Assembly: GCA_028291845.1 (NCBI GenBank)
Contig: JAQGNM010000570.1
Coordinates: 1 to 6,646 of the forward strand
Origin: Massilia sp.
GTDB taxonomy: Bacteria; Pseudomonadota; Gammaproteobacteria; Burkholderiales; Burkholderiaceae_D
Direction of reading: 5' to 3'
DNA length: 6,646 bases
Shown: in pieces, positions 1-4,473 of the stretch
Layout: the number at the start of each line of letters is the position of its first letter
How positions within the stretch are numbered: the stretch's first letter is position 1
The notes under the pieces: model-generated
What the model saw: only the letters and a program-made list of their open reading frames with translations
Database searches by the model: none
What the model was told of the DNA's origin: nothing
Position numbers and translations under genes: made by a program

Positions 1-173
1 TCCTGCTCCTGCTCCATCCAGTCCATGGTGGCGGCGCCGTTGTGCACTTCGCCGAGCTTGTGGTTGACCCCGGTGTAGAACAGGATGCGCTCGGTGGTGG
101 TGGTCTTGCCCGCGTCGATGTGGGCGCTGATGCCGATATTGCGATAGCGCTCGATGGGGGTTTTGCGGGTCAT
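1..173 (-). CDS. fusA: Elongation factor G, N-terminal 57 codons (gene continues past the left edge)
   Basis: EF-G is the cytoplasmic translational GTPase that drives ribosomal translocation and, with ribosome recycling factor, splits post-termination ribosomes. Only residues 1-57 are visible. They include the G1/P-loop AHIDAGKTT at residues 17-25 (Lys23 and Thr24 contact the nucleotide) and the EF-G-typical stretch up to DWMEQEQ at 51-57, which leads into switch I. The start at 173 is well supported: AAGGAG lies six bases upstream, and the protein begins MTRKTPIERYRNIGI, the usual proteobacterial EF-G opening. The upstream neighbour is a peptide transporter, not rpsG, so this copy is not in the classical rpsL-rpsG-fusA-tuf order. 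Many Burkholderiales carry a second fusA, and this may be it. Identity as EF-G is near certain; its status as a second copy is inferred from context. Confidence 0.96.
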   Translation of the reverse strand, partial: MTRKTPIERYRNIGISAHIDAGKTTTTERILFYTGVNHKLGEVHNGAATMDWMEQEQ

Positions 174-177
174 CACC

Positions 178-185
178 AGCTCCTT
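178..185 (-). promoter_or_regulatory. Ribosome binding site of fusA
   Basis: Read on the minus strand this is AAGGAGCT. The AAGGAG core ends six bases before the ATG at 173. It is a strong Shine-Dalgarno match and fixes the fusA start. Confidence 0.85.
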
Positions 186-221
186 GAAATGCAAACGGAA
201 TTCGGACGCGGCAGAACCTTT

Positions 222-250
222 ATCTTAGACCTGTCGTGCGCGCATATCCA
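222..250 (-). promoter_or_regulatory. Candidate sigma70 promoter of fusA
   Basis: On the minus strand there is a -10-like TAAGAT (222-227) and a weak -35-like TGGATA (245-250) separated by 17 bases. This would start transcription about 40-45 bases upstream of the EF-G start codon. The -35 match is only four of six, so the call is tentative. The -35 lies entirely inside the palindrome at 239-262, as expected if a regulator binds there. Confidence 0.35.
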
Positions 251-262
251 GCGATATGCGCG
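239..262. repeat. Perfect 10-bp inverted repeat upstream of fusA
   Basis: The arms CGCGCATATC (239-248) and GATATGCGCG (253-262) are exact reverse complements around a 4-base centre, CAGC. It lies in the 111-base gap between the transporter stop and the EF-G start. On the minus strand no U-rich run follows it, so it does not look like an intrinsic terminator of the transporter gene. Its overlap with the likely fusA -35 favours a protein-binding operator or a transcript hairpin. Confidence 0.7.
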
Positions 263-284
263 GCACACGGCGACGGGCGCGGCA

Positions 285-1823
285 TCAGCCGTGCGAGTGA
301 TGAGTCCTGGTCAGCTTGCGCATCAGCGGCAGCGCCGCCAGCGCGATCAGGGTGCAGGCGATCGCGCCGATGCCCAGTTTGTTGAACAGGCTGGTATAGA
401 TCGGCAGGGTCTGCACTGGATCGACCATATCGCGCGGCACGCTGGCCAGGTTGGCGACCACCCCGCCCAGGTACTGCGAAATGCCGACGGCGACAAAGTA
501 CGCGCCCATCATGAAGCCGCCCATGCGCGCCGGCACATAGCGGGCGATCATGGCCAGGCCCAGCCCCGACACCAGCAGTTCACCCAGCGAATAGCAGCCG
601 TAGCCGATGATCATCACCCACGACGAGGTCTTGCCGCCGACCGCGAACTGGCCGGCAATGCCGTAGACAAAAAAGCCGACCGCGACCATGGCGAAACCGA
701 GGGCGAATTTGGCGGCGATCGACAAGTCGCGGCCACTGCGGCCGGCGACGCTGTAAATACCGGCCAGCACGGGGCTGAGCAACATGATCCAGATGGCGTT
801 GAGCGCCTGGAACTGGGCGGGCGACCAGGTGAACAGGTGGGCGCCGAACAGATTGAAGTCCAGATCGACGTTGCGCAGTGCAAACAGCGACAAGGAGGTC
901 GACATCTGCTGATAAAAAATGAAAAAGAACACGGTCTGCAGGGTCAGCACCAGCGCGGCGATCAGGCCGGCGCGCTCGTTGGCCTGGCTGGTGCGGATCA
1001 GGTGGATGAAAATGCCCAGCACCACAAAGCCGGCGATGTAGACAAAGGCGCGGGCAATGCTCTGGTATTGCAGGATGACGGCCGAGGCGCCCACCATCAG
1101 CACGCCGGCGCCCAGCACCATCAGCAACTTGTCGATCCGCACCGGCAACTGGTCGGGGTTTGAACCGATATGGGCGATGGTGCGGCGCGCAAAACCGAGG
1201 TTGAGTAAACCGATGATCAGGCCGACCGAGCAGACGGCAAACGCCGCGTGCCAGCCGAGGCCGTCGCCGTAGTTGGCGTTGACATAGTCCTTGATCCACG
1301 GCGTGGCCAGCATCGACACCGTCGAGCCGACGTTGACCGCCATGTAGTACAGGGTAAAAGCGCTGTCGATTTTGGAGTCGTCGCCTTCATAGATCTTGCG
1401 CACCATGTTGGCGGTGTTCGGCTTGAACAGGCCGTTGCCGACCACGACCACGCCGAGCGCGGAGAAGATGAACCAGGTGTTCTGGGTCGGCACCGCCATC
1501 AGGGCGTAGCCGAGCGAAAGAATCATGGCGCCGATCTGCATGCAGCGGCGCGTGCCCAGTACCTTGTCGCCGATCCAGCCGCCAATTGCCGGAGATACAT
1601 AGATGAGGGCGGCGCAGGCGCTCCACACCAGGTTGGCTCGGCTGTCGTCGAAGCCGAGCCGTTGCACCAGGAAATACACGATCAGCGCCTGCATGCCGTA
1701 GTAGCCGAAGCGCTCCCACAGTTCGATCATGGCGATGGTGGAAAACGAGCGGGTCTGGGTGTAGCCGGCGGCGCCGGCCGCGGCAGGGGGCGACGCGGGC
1801 GCGGGTTGAGCGTGTGTTTGCAT
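285..1823 (-). CDS. POT/PTR2 family proton-coupled oligopeptide transporter, 512 aa
   Basis: This is an inner-membrane MFS-fold symporter that imports di- and tripeptides with protons. Family hallmarks are clear: the ExxERFxYY motif on helix 1 (Glu34, Glu37, Arg38, Tyr41, Tyr42), used for proton coupling and peptide binding; the MFS loop GGWIGDKVLGTRR (81-93); FKPN with Lys134, equivalent to the coupling lysine of helix 4; the PTR2 signature around FTLYYMAVNVGS (156-167); FYQQ (303-306) on helix 7; and SLGELLVS with Glu415 on helix 10, which contacts the peptide N-terminus in characterised POTs. The length fits bacterial members. The ATG at 1823 gives a 30-residue cytoplasmic lead before helix 1, as in E. 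coli Dtp proteins. The Ala/Pro-rich lead and weak ribosome binding site leave the exact start less sure, but the only other ATG nearby (residue 32) would cut into helix 1. No partner gene adjoins it. Substrate preference cannot be read from sequence, so I give no dtp letter. Confidence 0.95.
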   Translation of the reverse strand: MQTHAQPAPASPPAAAGAAGYTQTRSFSTIAMIELWERFGYYGMQALIVYFLVQRLGFDDSRANLVWSACAALIYVSPAIGGWIGDKVLGTRRCMQIGAMILSLGYALMAVPTQNTWFIFSALGVVVVGNGLFKPNTANMVRKIYEGDDSKIDSAFTLYYMAVNVGSTVSMLATPWIKDYVNANYGDGLGWHAAFAVCSVGLIIGLLNLGFARRTIAHIGSNPDQLPVRIDKLLMVLGAGVLMVGASAVILQYQSIARAFVYIAGFVVLGIFIHLIRTSQANERAGLIAALVLTLQTVFFFIFYQQMSTSLSLFALRNVDLDFNLFGAHLFTWSPAQFQALNAIWIMLLSPVLAGIYSVAGRSGRDLSIAAKFALGFAMVAVGFFVYGIAGQFAVGGKTSSWVMIIGYGCYSLGELLVSGLGLAMIARYVPARMGGFMMGAYFVAVGISQYLGGVVANLASVPRDMVDPVQTLPIYTSLFNKLGIGAIACTLIALAALPLMRKLTRTHHSHG

Positions 1824-1881
1824 GTCCGAAGGTGCCTATGTGGTTGATATCGGCGCGCATGCCCGGATGGCGGACGGCGCG

Positions 1882-1912
1882 GCGCTGGCCGGGTCGTGGT
1901 ATGACCCAGCGC
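1882..1912. repeat. Imperfect stem-loop near the transporter transcription start
   Basis: GGGTC (1891-1895) pairs with GACCC (1903-1907) around a 7-base loop. Outside it GCGCT (1882-1886) pairs with AGCGC (1908-1912), with a 4-base bulge on one side. It falls at the predicted 5' end of the transporter mRNA, and could be an operator or a leader hairpin. The short, interrupted arms make chance a real alternative. Confidence 0.35.
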
Positions 1913-1913
1913 A

Positions 1914-1943
1914 ATTATCAGGCATAGCCGGCAGCGGCGGCAA
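1914..1943 (-). promoter_or_regulatory. Candidate sigma70 promoter of the peptide transporter
   Basis: On the minus strand a -35-like TTGCCG (1938-1943, four of six) is followed after 18 bases by GATAAT (1914-1919, five of six to TATAAT). It would give an untranslated leader of about 85 bases before the ATG at 1823. It is the best promoter match in the 173-base gap between the receiver gene and the transporter gene. Confidence 0.45.
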
Positions 1944-1996
1944 TCGAAGAGTTGGCCGGTCGAGCAATATCAACGGCGCTCGGTGGCGCCACCGGT

Positions 1997-2398
1997 TCAA
2001 CTCTCGACGATGATCTCTTCGATCACTTCGATCGAGGTCGGCTTGGTCAGGTGCATGTCGAAACCGGCGCTCTTGGCGCGCGCGCGGGTCGCTTCGTCGC
2101 GCCAGGCGGTCAGCGCCACGATGCGCACCGTTTCCAGGCCGGCGATCTGGCGCATGGCGACCGCCACTTCGAAACCGTTCATGCCCGGCATGCCGATGTC
2201 GAGAAACACCACGTCGGGATGCTGCTGCTCGGCGACGCGCAAGCCCTCGATGCCGCTGTGAGCGGCGACGGCGTCGTGGCCCAGCAGGGACAGGATGGCG
2301 ACCAGGGTATCGGCGGCGTCGGCGTTATCGTCGATCACCAGCACACGGCGGTTCGGCACGGTGTTGGAAAGATTGTCTGCGGGGGGATTAATTGGCAT
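1997..2398 (-). CDS. Stand-alone CheY-like response regulator receiver, 133 aa
   Basis: This is a cytoplasmic phospho-acceptor domain with no attached output domain. Residues 17-133 form one receiver fold with every functional residue present: the acidic pair Asp23-Asp24, phosphorylated Asp67 in VVFLDIGMPGMNG, the switch Thr97 in VALTAW, and Lys119 in LTKP. About 16 poorly conserved residues precede it. It should therefore accept a phosphoryl group and signal by protein contact, as single-domain regulators do in chemotaxis, phosphorelays or kinase feedback. No histidine kinase, phosphotransferase or chemotaxis gene is in the window, so its partner is unknown. The ATG at 2398 has no recognisable Shine-Dalgarno sequence, and a 10-bp stem ends two bases upstream of it. 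The receiver fold itself runs from about residue 17, so a shorter protein is possible, but an internal GTG at codon 14 has no better ribosome binding site. The receiver assignment is secure; the pathway is not. Confidence 0.93.
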   Translation of the reverse strand: MPINPPADNLSNTVPNRRVLVIDDNADAADTLVAILSLLGHDAVAAHSGIEGLRVAEQQHPDVVFLDIGMPGMNGFEVAVAMRQIAGLETVRIVALTAWRDEATRARAKSAGFDMHLTKPTSIEVIEEIIVES

Positions 2399-2400
2399 AT

Positions 2401-2458
2401 AAAACTCTGCATCAGCTCGACCGGGTCGGTCGATGGTCTAACAAACGGGCAGAGTTTT
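2401..2458 (-). promoter_or_regulatory. Stem-loop leader abutting the receiver-gene start codon
   Basis: AAAACTCTGC (2401-2410) and GCAGAGTTTT (2449-2458) are perfect 10-bp reverse complements with 38 bases between. A second stem is nested inside: TCGACC (2417-2422) with GGTCGA (2428-2433) around a 5-base loop. In the minus-strand transcript the 3' arm of the outer stem, ending in UUUU, stops two bases before the AUG. The only weak ribosome-binding candidate (AGAG) lies within that arm. The arrangement suits control of translation initiation or a U-ended attenuator. Complementarity is seen directly; the role is inferred. Confidence 0.5.
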
Positions 2459-2464
2459 GGCCGG

Positions 2465-2481
2465 GAATATGCGCGATATTC
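2465..2481. repeat. Palindrome GAATAT-N5-ATATTC upstream of the receiver gene
   Basis: Six-base arms (2465-2470 and 2476-2481) flank GCGCG. The size and spacing resemble a dimeric regulator site. It lies 67 bases or more upstream of the receiver start codon, in the expected promoter zone. No strong -35/-10 pair could be placed there, so the promoter position is unknown. Confidence 0.4.
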
Positions 2482-2484
2482 TGG

Positions 2485-2497
2485 GCCTTCTGAAGGC
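2485..2497. repeat. Palindrome GCCTTC-T-GAAGGC upstream of the receiver gene
   Basis: Six-base perfect arms surround a single central base, only three bases beyond the preceding palindrome. A one-base centre cannot form a stable tight hairpin, so if functional it is more likely a DNA-level binding site than an RNA structure. Confidence 0.35.
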
Positions 2498-2529
2498 GGA
2501 TCACGCAATGGCCGTACTGTAACATAAAT

Positions 2530-2579
2530 TGTGCGCAGGATAGTCGATCCGATTGTATCCGTGTCTTATCCTGCGCACA
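2530..2579 (-). terminator. 13-bp perfect inverted repeat, probable terminator of the 59-aa gene
   Basis: TGTGCGCAGGATA (2530-2542) and TATCCTGCGCACA (2567-2579) pair perfectly across a 24-base loop. It begins 36 bases after the stop codon of the 59-aa gene. On the minus strand it is followed by ATTTATGTT, a moderately U-rich tract, while the plus-strand exit has none, so the orientation fits termination of leftward transcription. The loop is longer than in typical intrinsic terminators and holds a second TATCC (2556-2560) that could pair alternatively with GGATA (2538-2542). A regulatory role for the receiver gene downstream is the main alternative. Confidence 0.5.
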
Positions 2580-2615
2580 CTGCAACAGGTAGGGCTGTCC
2601 TGCCTGCCGTTTCGC

Positions 2616-2795
2616 TCAGTGTTTCTGCTGCTGCTTGGCGCCGCCGCCGGCCCCATGGTCGGTGCCGGCCTTGGTGCGGCTCTTGTCGTCGCCCGAGCTC
2701 TTGTCCTTGGCGCCGCTGTTGCTGGCGGCTTTATCCGCTTCGGTGCGGGCGTCGGACTGCTTGTTTTGCGATACGGTCTTGTTGGCGTTGCTCAT
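2616..2795 (-). CDS. Small, highly hydrophilic disordered protein, 59 aa
   Basis: I do not recognise a named family. The protein runs from MSNANKTVSQ to AKQQQKH. It contains no Leu, Ile, Phe, Tyr, Trp, Cys or Pro; apart from alanines and the initiator Met, the only aliphatic residue is Val8. It has nine lysines plus many Asp, Ser, Gly, Asn and Gln residues, so it should be intrinsically disordered and soluble. There is no signal peptide or membrane segment. Such composition resembles hydrophilins and small stress-protective proteins, but that is analogy only. Evidence that it is a real gene: an AGGAG ribosome binding site six bases before the ATG, an open frame on the same strand as its neighbours, and a strong inverted repeat after its stop. 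It lies 88 bases downstream of the 61-aa membrane protein gene and could share its transcript or use its own promoter. Confidence 0.78.
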   Translation of the reverse strand: MSNANKTVSQNKQSDARTEADKAASNSGAKDKSSGDDKSRTKAGTDHGAGGGAKQQQKH

Positions 2796-2801
2796 GGTGC
2801 T

Positions 2802-2806
2802 CTCCT
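2802..2806 (-). promoter_or_regulatory. Ribosome binding site of the 59-aa gene
   Basis: AGGAG on the minus strand, six bases before the ATG at 2795. It is one of the best Shine-Dalgarno matches in the window and the main evidence that this short frame is translated. Confidence 0.8.
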
Positions 2807-2836
2807 AAAAGGTTCTACAGAATGTTCGGTGAGCCC

Positions 2837-2843
2837 ACTATAG
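2837..2843 (-). promoter_or_regulatory. Possible -10 element for the 59-aa gene
   Basis: The minus strand reads CTATAGT, five of six to TATAAT over the hexamer and close to the sigma-S-type CTATACT. No -35 hexamer stands at 16-18 bases upstream. Sigma-S promoters tolerate this, so a stress-induced promoter is possible, but a single hexamer is weak evidence. Confidence 0.28.
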
Positions 2844-2883
2844 GCGATTGCCACGGCACCGTATGTGCGTTGTTCAACCAAAG

Positions 2884-3069
2884 TCAGCGTCCCAGCACGC
2901 TGCGGCACAGGGCCGGCAGCGCCGCCGGATCGATCTGCGCCAGTCCGAGCAGCGGCCACAGGGGCGCCAGCGCCGCCGCCAGGCCAAGCACCAGCAGGCA
3001 TTCGGGCCAGCGCCGCCGCAGCCAGCCGCGCGCCGGCATCATCCGTCCCATATGCTTCGGCGCCGTCAT
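2884..3069 (-). CDS. Small single-helix membrane protein coupled to DUF2243, 61 aa
   Basis: Family not recognised. The protein has a basic N-terminal third (residues 1-22, with Arg/Lys at 5, 9, 14 and 18-20), then one hydrophobic helix at about 24-44 (starting CLLVLGLAAALAP), and a short tail ending CRSVLGR. By the positive-inside rule the N-terminus should be cytoplasmic and the tail periplasmic. Two cysteines, Cys24 and Cys55, are present. Its ATG (3067-3069) overlaps the TGA of the DUF2243 gene as ATGA, the classic arrangement for translational re-initiation. This is the best evidence that it is a gene and that it works with DUF2243. The same frame remains open upstream to another ATG at 3150, but that would overlap DUF2243 by 85 bases and lacks the coupled start. 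It could be a small subunit or assembly partner; no function can be assigned. Confidence 0.65.
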   Translation of the reverse strand: MTAPKHMGRMMPARGWLRRRWPECLLVLGLAAALAPLWPLLGLAQIDPAALPALCRSVLGR

Positions 3070-3587
3070 GGCCGCCGCGCCGGGCTGCGAAACCAGGCCC
3101 AGCCCAGTCCCAGCATCAGCGCGCCCCACAAAAGAAAACCGGCATCCCACAGCCAGCGCTGGTCGATCGCCACCAGTTCATTGACGCGGTGAACGCCCAG
3201 CACCACGTGGTCGGCCACCCCTTCAACCAGATTGAACAAGCCCCATCCCATCAGGGCGCTGGCGGCCAGGCGGCGCAGCGACTTGACCGGTCGGCCGCGG
3301 CGCGCGGCGCGCACGAAACCATACACGGCGAGCACCAGCACGCTCCACGTCAGGCTGTGGAAGATGCCGTCCCACAGGGTATTCAGGCGCAGGTTCGGCA
3401 AGTTGTCGGGCGGATACCACCCCGAGACCATGTGATGCCATTGCAGCAACTGGTGAAACACGATGCCGTCGAAAAAGCCGCCGAATCCGATACCGAACAA
3501 AATGCCTGCCCAGAGCGGAAAGCCGCCTTGCGTGCCCGCTTCCTGCACCAGGCTGCCGTTGCGCCCGCTATCCCGCCTGTGCCGCAT
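3066..3587 (-). CDS. DUF2243 family four-helix membrane protein, 173 aa
   Basis: This is an integral inner-membrane protein of a conserved family without established function. The family pattern is evident: GILFGIGFGGFFDGIVFHQ at 28-46, QWHHM at 49-53, LWDGIFH at 71-77, GLFNLVEGVADHVVLGVH at 116-133 and WDAGFLLWG at 147-155. Four hydrophobic segments lie near 24-47, 78-95, 108-131 and 147-167. Conserved polar residues sit in or beside them (Asp40, His45, His51, His52, Asp73, His77, Glu122, Asp126, His127, His133, Asp148), which suggests metal, heme or proton chemistry; that is inference. In other genomes the family is, as I recall, often near cytochrome oxidase assembly genes, but none is visible here. 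The ATG at 3587 is chosen because GGAGG lies four bases before it; a TTG at 3680 would add 31 residues unlike the family. It is followed directly by the coupled 61-aa gene. Confidence 0.9.
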   Translation of the reverse strand: MRHRRDSGRNGSLVQEAGTQGGFPLWAGILFGIGFGGFFDGIVFHQLLQWHHMVSGWYPPDNLPNLRLNTLWDGIFHSLTWSVLVLAVYGFVRAARRGRPVKSLRRLAASALMGWGLFNLVEGVADHVVLGVHRVNELVAIDQRWLWDAGFLLWGALMLGLGWAWFRSPARRP

Positions 3588-3591
3588 GCCG

Positions 3592-3596
3592 CCTCC
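3592..3596 (-). promoter_or_regulatory. Ribosome binding site of the DUF2243 gene
   Basis: GGAGG on the minus strand, four bases before the ATG at 3587. The perfect core decides this start over the upstream TTG at 3680. Confidence 0.75.
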
Positions 3597-3722
3597 ATAT
3601 CGGCCCGAGGATGAGCCATGCCCTATCCTATATTGTCGGTTTCGATCGGCGCGCACATTAGTGGTATTGCAAACGCACAAGCTGTCAATCCTGCCGGTGG
3701 CCGCGCCGCCACGGCGCCGCTA

Positions 3723-3750
3723 CTGTGCAGCTATTTTTCATGCACAGGAG
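3723..3750 (+). promoter_or_regulatory. Hairpin overlapping the DUF1906 ribosome binding site
   Basis: CTGTGCA (3723-3729) pairs with TGCACAG (3741-3747) around an 11-base, U-rich loop. The last two paired bases are the first two of the AGGAG Shine-Dalgarno sequence (3746-3750), which lies six bases before the ATG at 3757. Partial masking of the ribosome site is possible. The stem is short, so the regulatory role is uncertain; the ribosome binding site itself is clear. Confidence 0.45.
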
Positions 3751-3756
3751 ACGCCC

Positions 3757-4473
3757 ATGCCCTTCCATGCGGGATTCGATGCCGCGGTCTACTCCGGCGA
3801 CGCCAGCATGGCCTGGCTGAAAGCGCATTCCAACCTGGCCTGGTGCGGCTATTACCTGTCGCCGGCGCCGAATCTGCTGCCGGCCGCCAATTCCTGGCGC
3901 GGCCGGCGCGCCGCGCTGGCGCCGGCCTGGGGCCTGGCGCCGTGTTACGTGGGCCAGCAGGCCCGCCACGGCGCCAGCGCGATCTCGGCCATCCTCACCT
4001 TCATCCAGGGCTGCACCGACGGCCAGCAGGCGGTCGATAACGCGCGGCGCGATGGCTTTGCGCGTGGCACCTACCTGTACCTGGACTGGGAAGACGGCGG
4101 CGCCTTATCGAATGATAGCCAGCAATACGTCAGCGGCTGGATGGTGACCGTGCATGCGCGCGGCTTCGGCGCCGGTTTGTACTGTTCGCACCGCCTGGCG
4201 GACAGCTTCGCGCAGCTGTTCGCCAGGCTGGATCCGAAGCTGGCGGTGCGCTTCTGGTGCTGGGCCGTCAGCAGCAGCGCCGAGCACCCCCTGCAAGAAA
4301 CTTTGGACGGGCTACCGCGCAGCGATCCGGCCGGCTGCGGCTACGCGCCGGCCATGATGTGGCAGCGCGAGCAGAACGCATATTTCGTCACCCCGGCCGG
4401 CGCGCCGCAGGCCGGCCAGCGCATCGTCATCGACGTCGACACGGCGCGGCTGGCCGATCCGGGCGCGCCATGA
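3757..4473 (+). CDS. DUF1906 (Rv2525c-like, glycoside-hydrolase-like) protein, 238 aa
   Basis: The family has a TIM-barrel, glycoside-hydrolase-like fold related to GH25-type lysozymes, and is typified by mycobacterial Rv2525c. Substrate and activity are not established for most members. Visible family features are the opening strand HAGFDAAVY (4-12) with Asp8 at the barrel mouth, CYVGQQ at 63-68, the acidic strand end YLYLDWED at 106-113 (Asp110, Glu112 and Asp113 are catalytic or metal-site candidates), GAGLYCSH at 138-145, FWCWAV at 166-171, MMWQRE at 200-205 and VIDVDTA at 224-230. The assignment rests on these patterns from memory. There is no signal peptide, unlike the Tat-exported Rv2525c, so it may act in the cytoplasm or leave by lysis. 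AGGAG six bases before the ATG fixes the start; the frame's 98-codon upstream extension runs back across the DUF2243 gene and is not expected to be translated. It is the only plus-strand gene here, and its stop directly abuts that of the cyanophycinase. Confidence 0.8.
   Translation: MPFHAGFDAAVYSGDASMAWLKAHSNLAWCGYYLSPAPNLLPAANSWRGRRAALAPAWGLAPCYVGQQARHGASAISAILTFIQGCTDGQQAVDNARRDGFARGTYLYLDWEDGGALSNDSQQYVSGWMVTVHARGFGAGLYCSHRLADSFAQLFARLDPKLAVRFWCWAVSSSAEHPLQETLDGLPRSDPAGCGYAPAMMWQREQNAYFVTPAGAPQAGQRIVIDVDTARLADPGAP

Larger units (their letters stand above)
3588..3756. other. Divergent intergenic region between DUF2243 and DUF1906 genes
   Basis: These 169 bases must hold the promoters of both genes. 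On the minus strand a perfect TTGACA lies at 3683-3688, but no good -10 stands 16-18 bases downstream of it (ACTAAT occurs at 20). On the plus strand no convincing pair was found. A 7-bp hairpin lies beside the DUF1906 ribosome binding site and is listed separately. Confidence 0.5.

Noticed and set aside
42..1163. Long plus-strand open frame (373 codons) opposite the EF-G and transporter genes
   Set aside because: It is antisense to two well-identified genes, is rich in His/Gln/Asp/Gly as expected of a GC-rich shadow frame, and matches no family I recognise.
1248..1847. Plus-strand frame of 199 codons opposite the transporter N-terminus
   Set aside because: Antisense shadow of a clear membrane protein gene, with no family-like motif.
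1952..2527. Plus-strand frame of 191 codons covering the receiver gene and its leader
   Set aside because: Antisense to a receiver domain with all conserved residues; the frame has no recognisable domain.
2622..2636. CTG/CAG triplet run as a possible repeat locus
   Set aside because: Only three consecutive triplets, encoding the QQQ of the 59-aa protein; too short to call a repeat.
2792..3001. Minus-strand frame of 69 codons between the small genes
   Set aside because: It overlaps the 61-aa coupled gene in another frame and has no ribosome binding site or family pattern.
3588..3680. TTG start at 3680 for the DUF2243 protein
   Set aside because: The 31 extra residues are not family-like, and GGAGG four bases before the ATG at 3587 supports the shorter protein.
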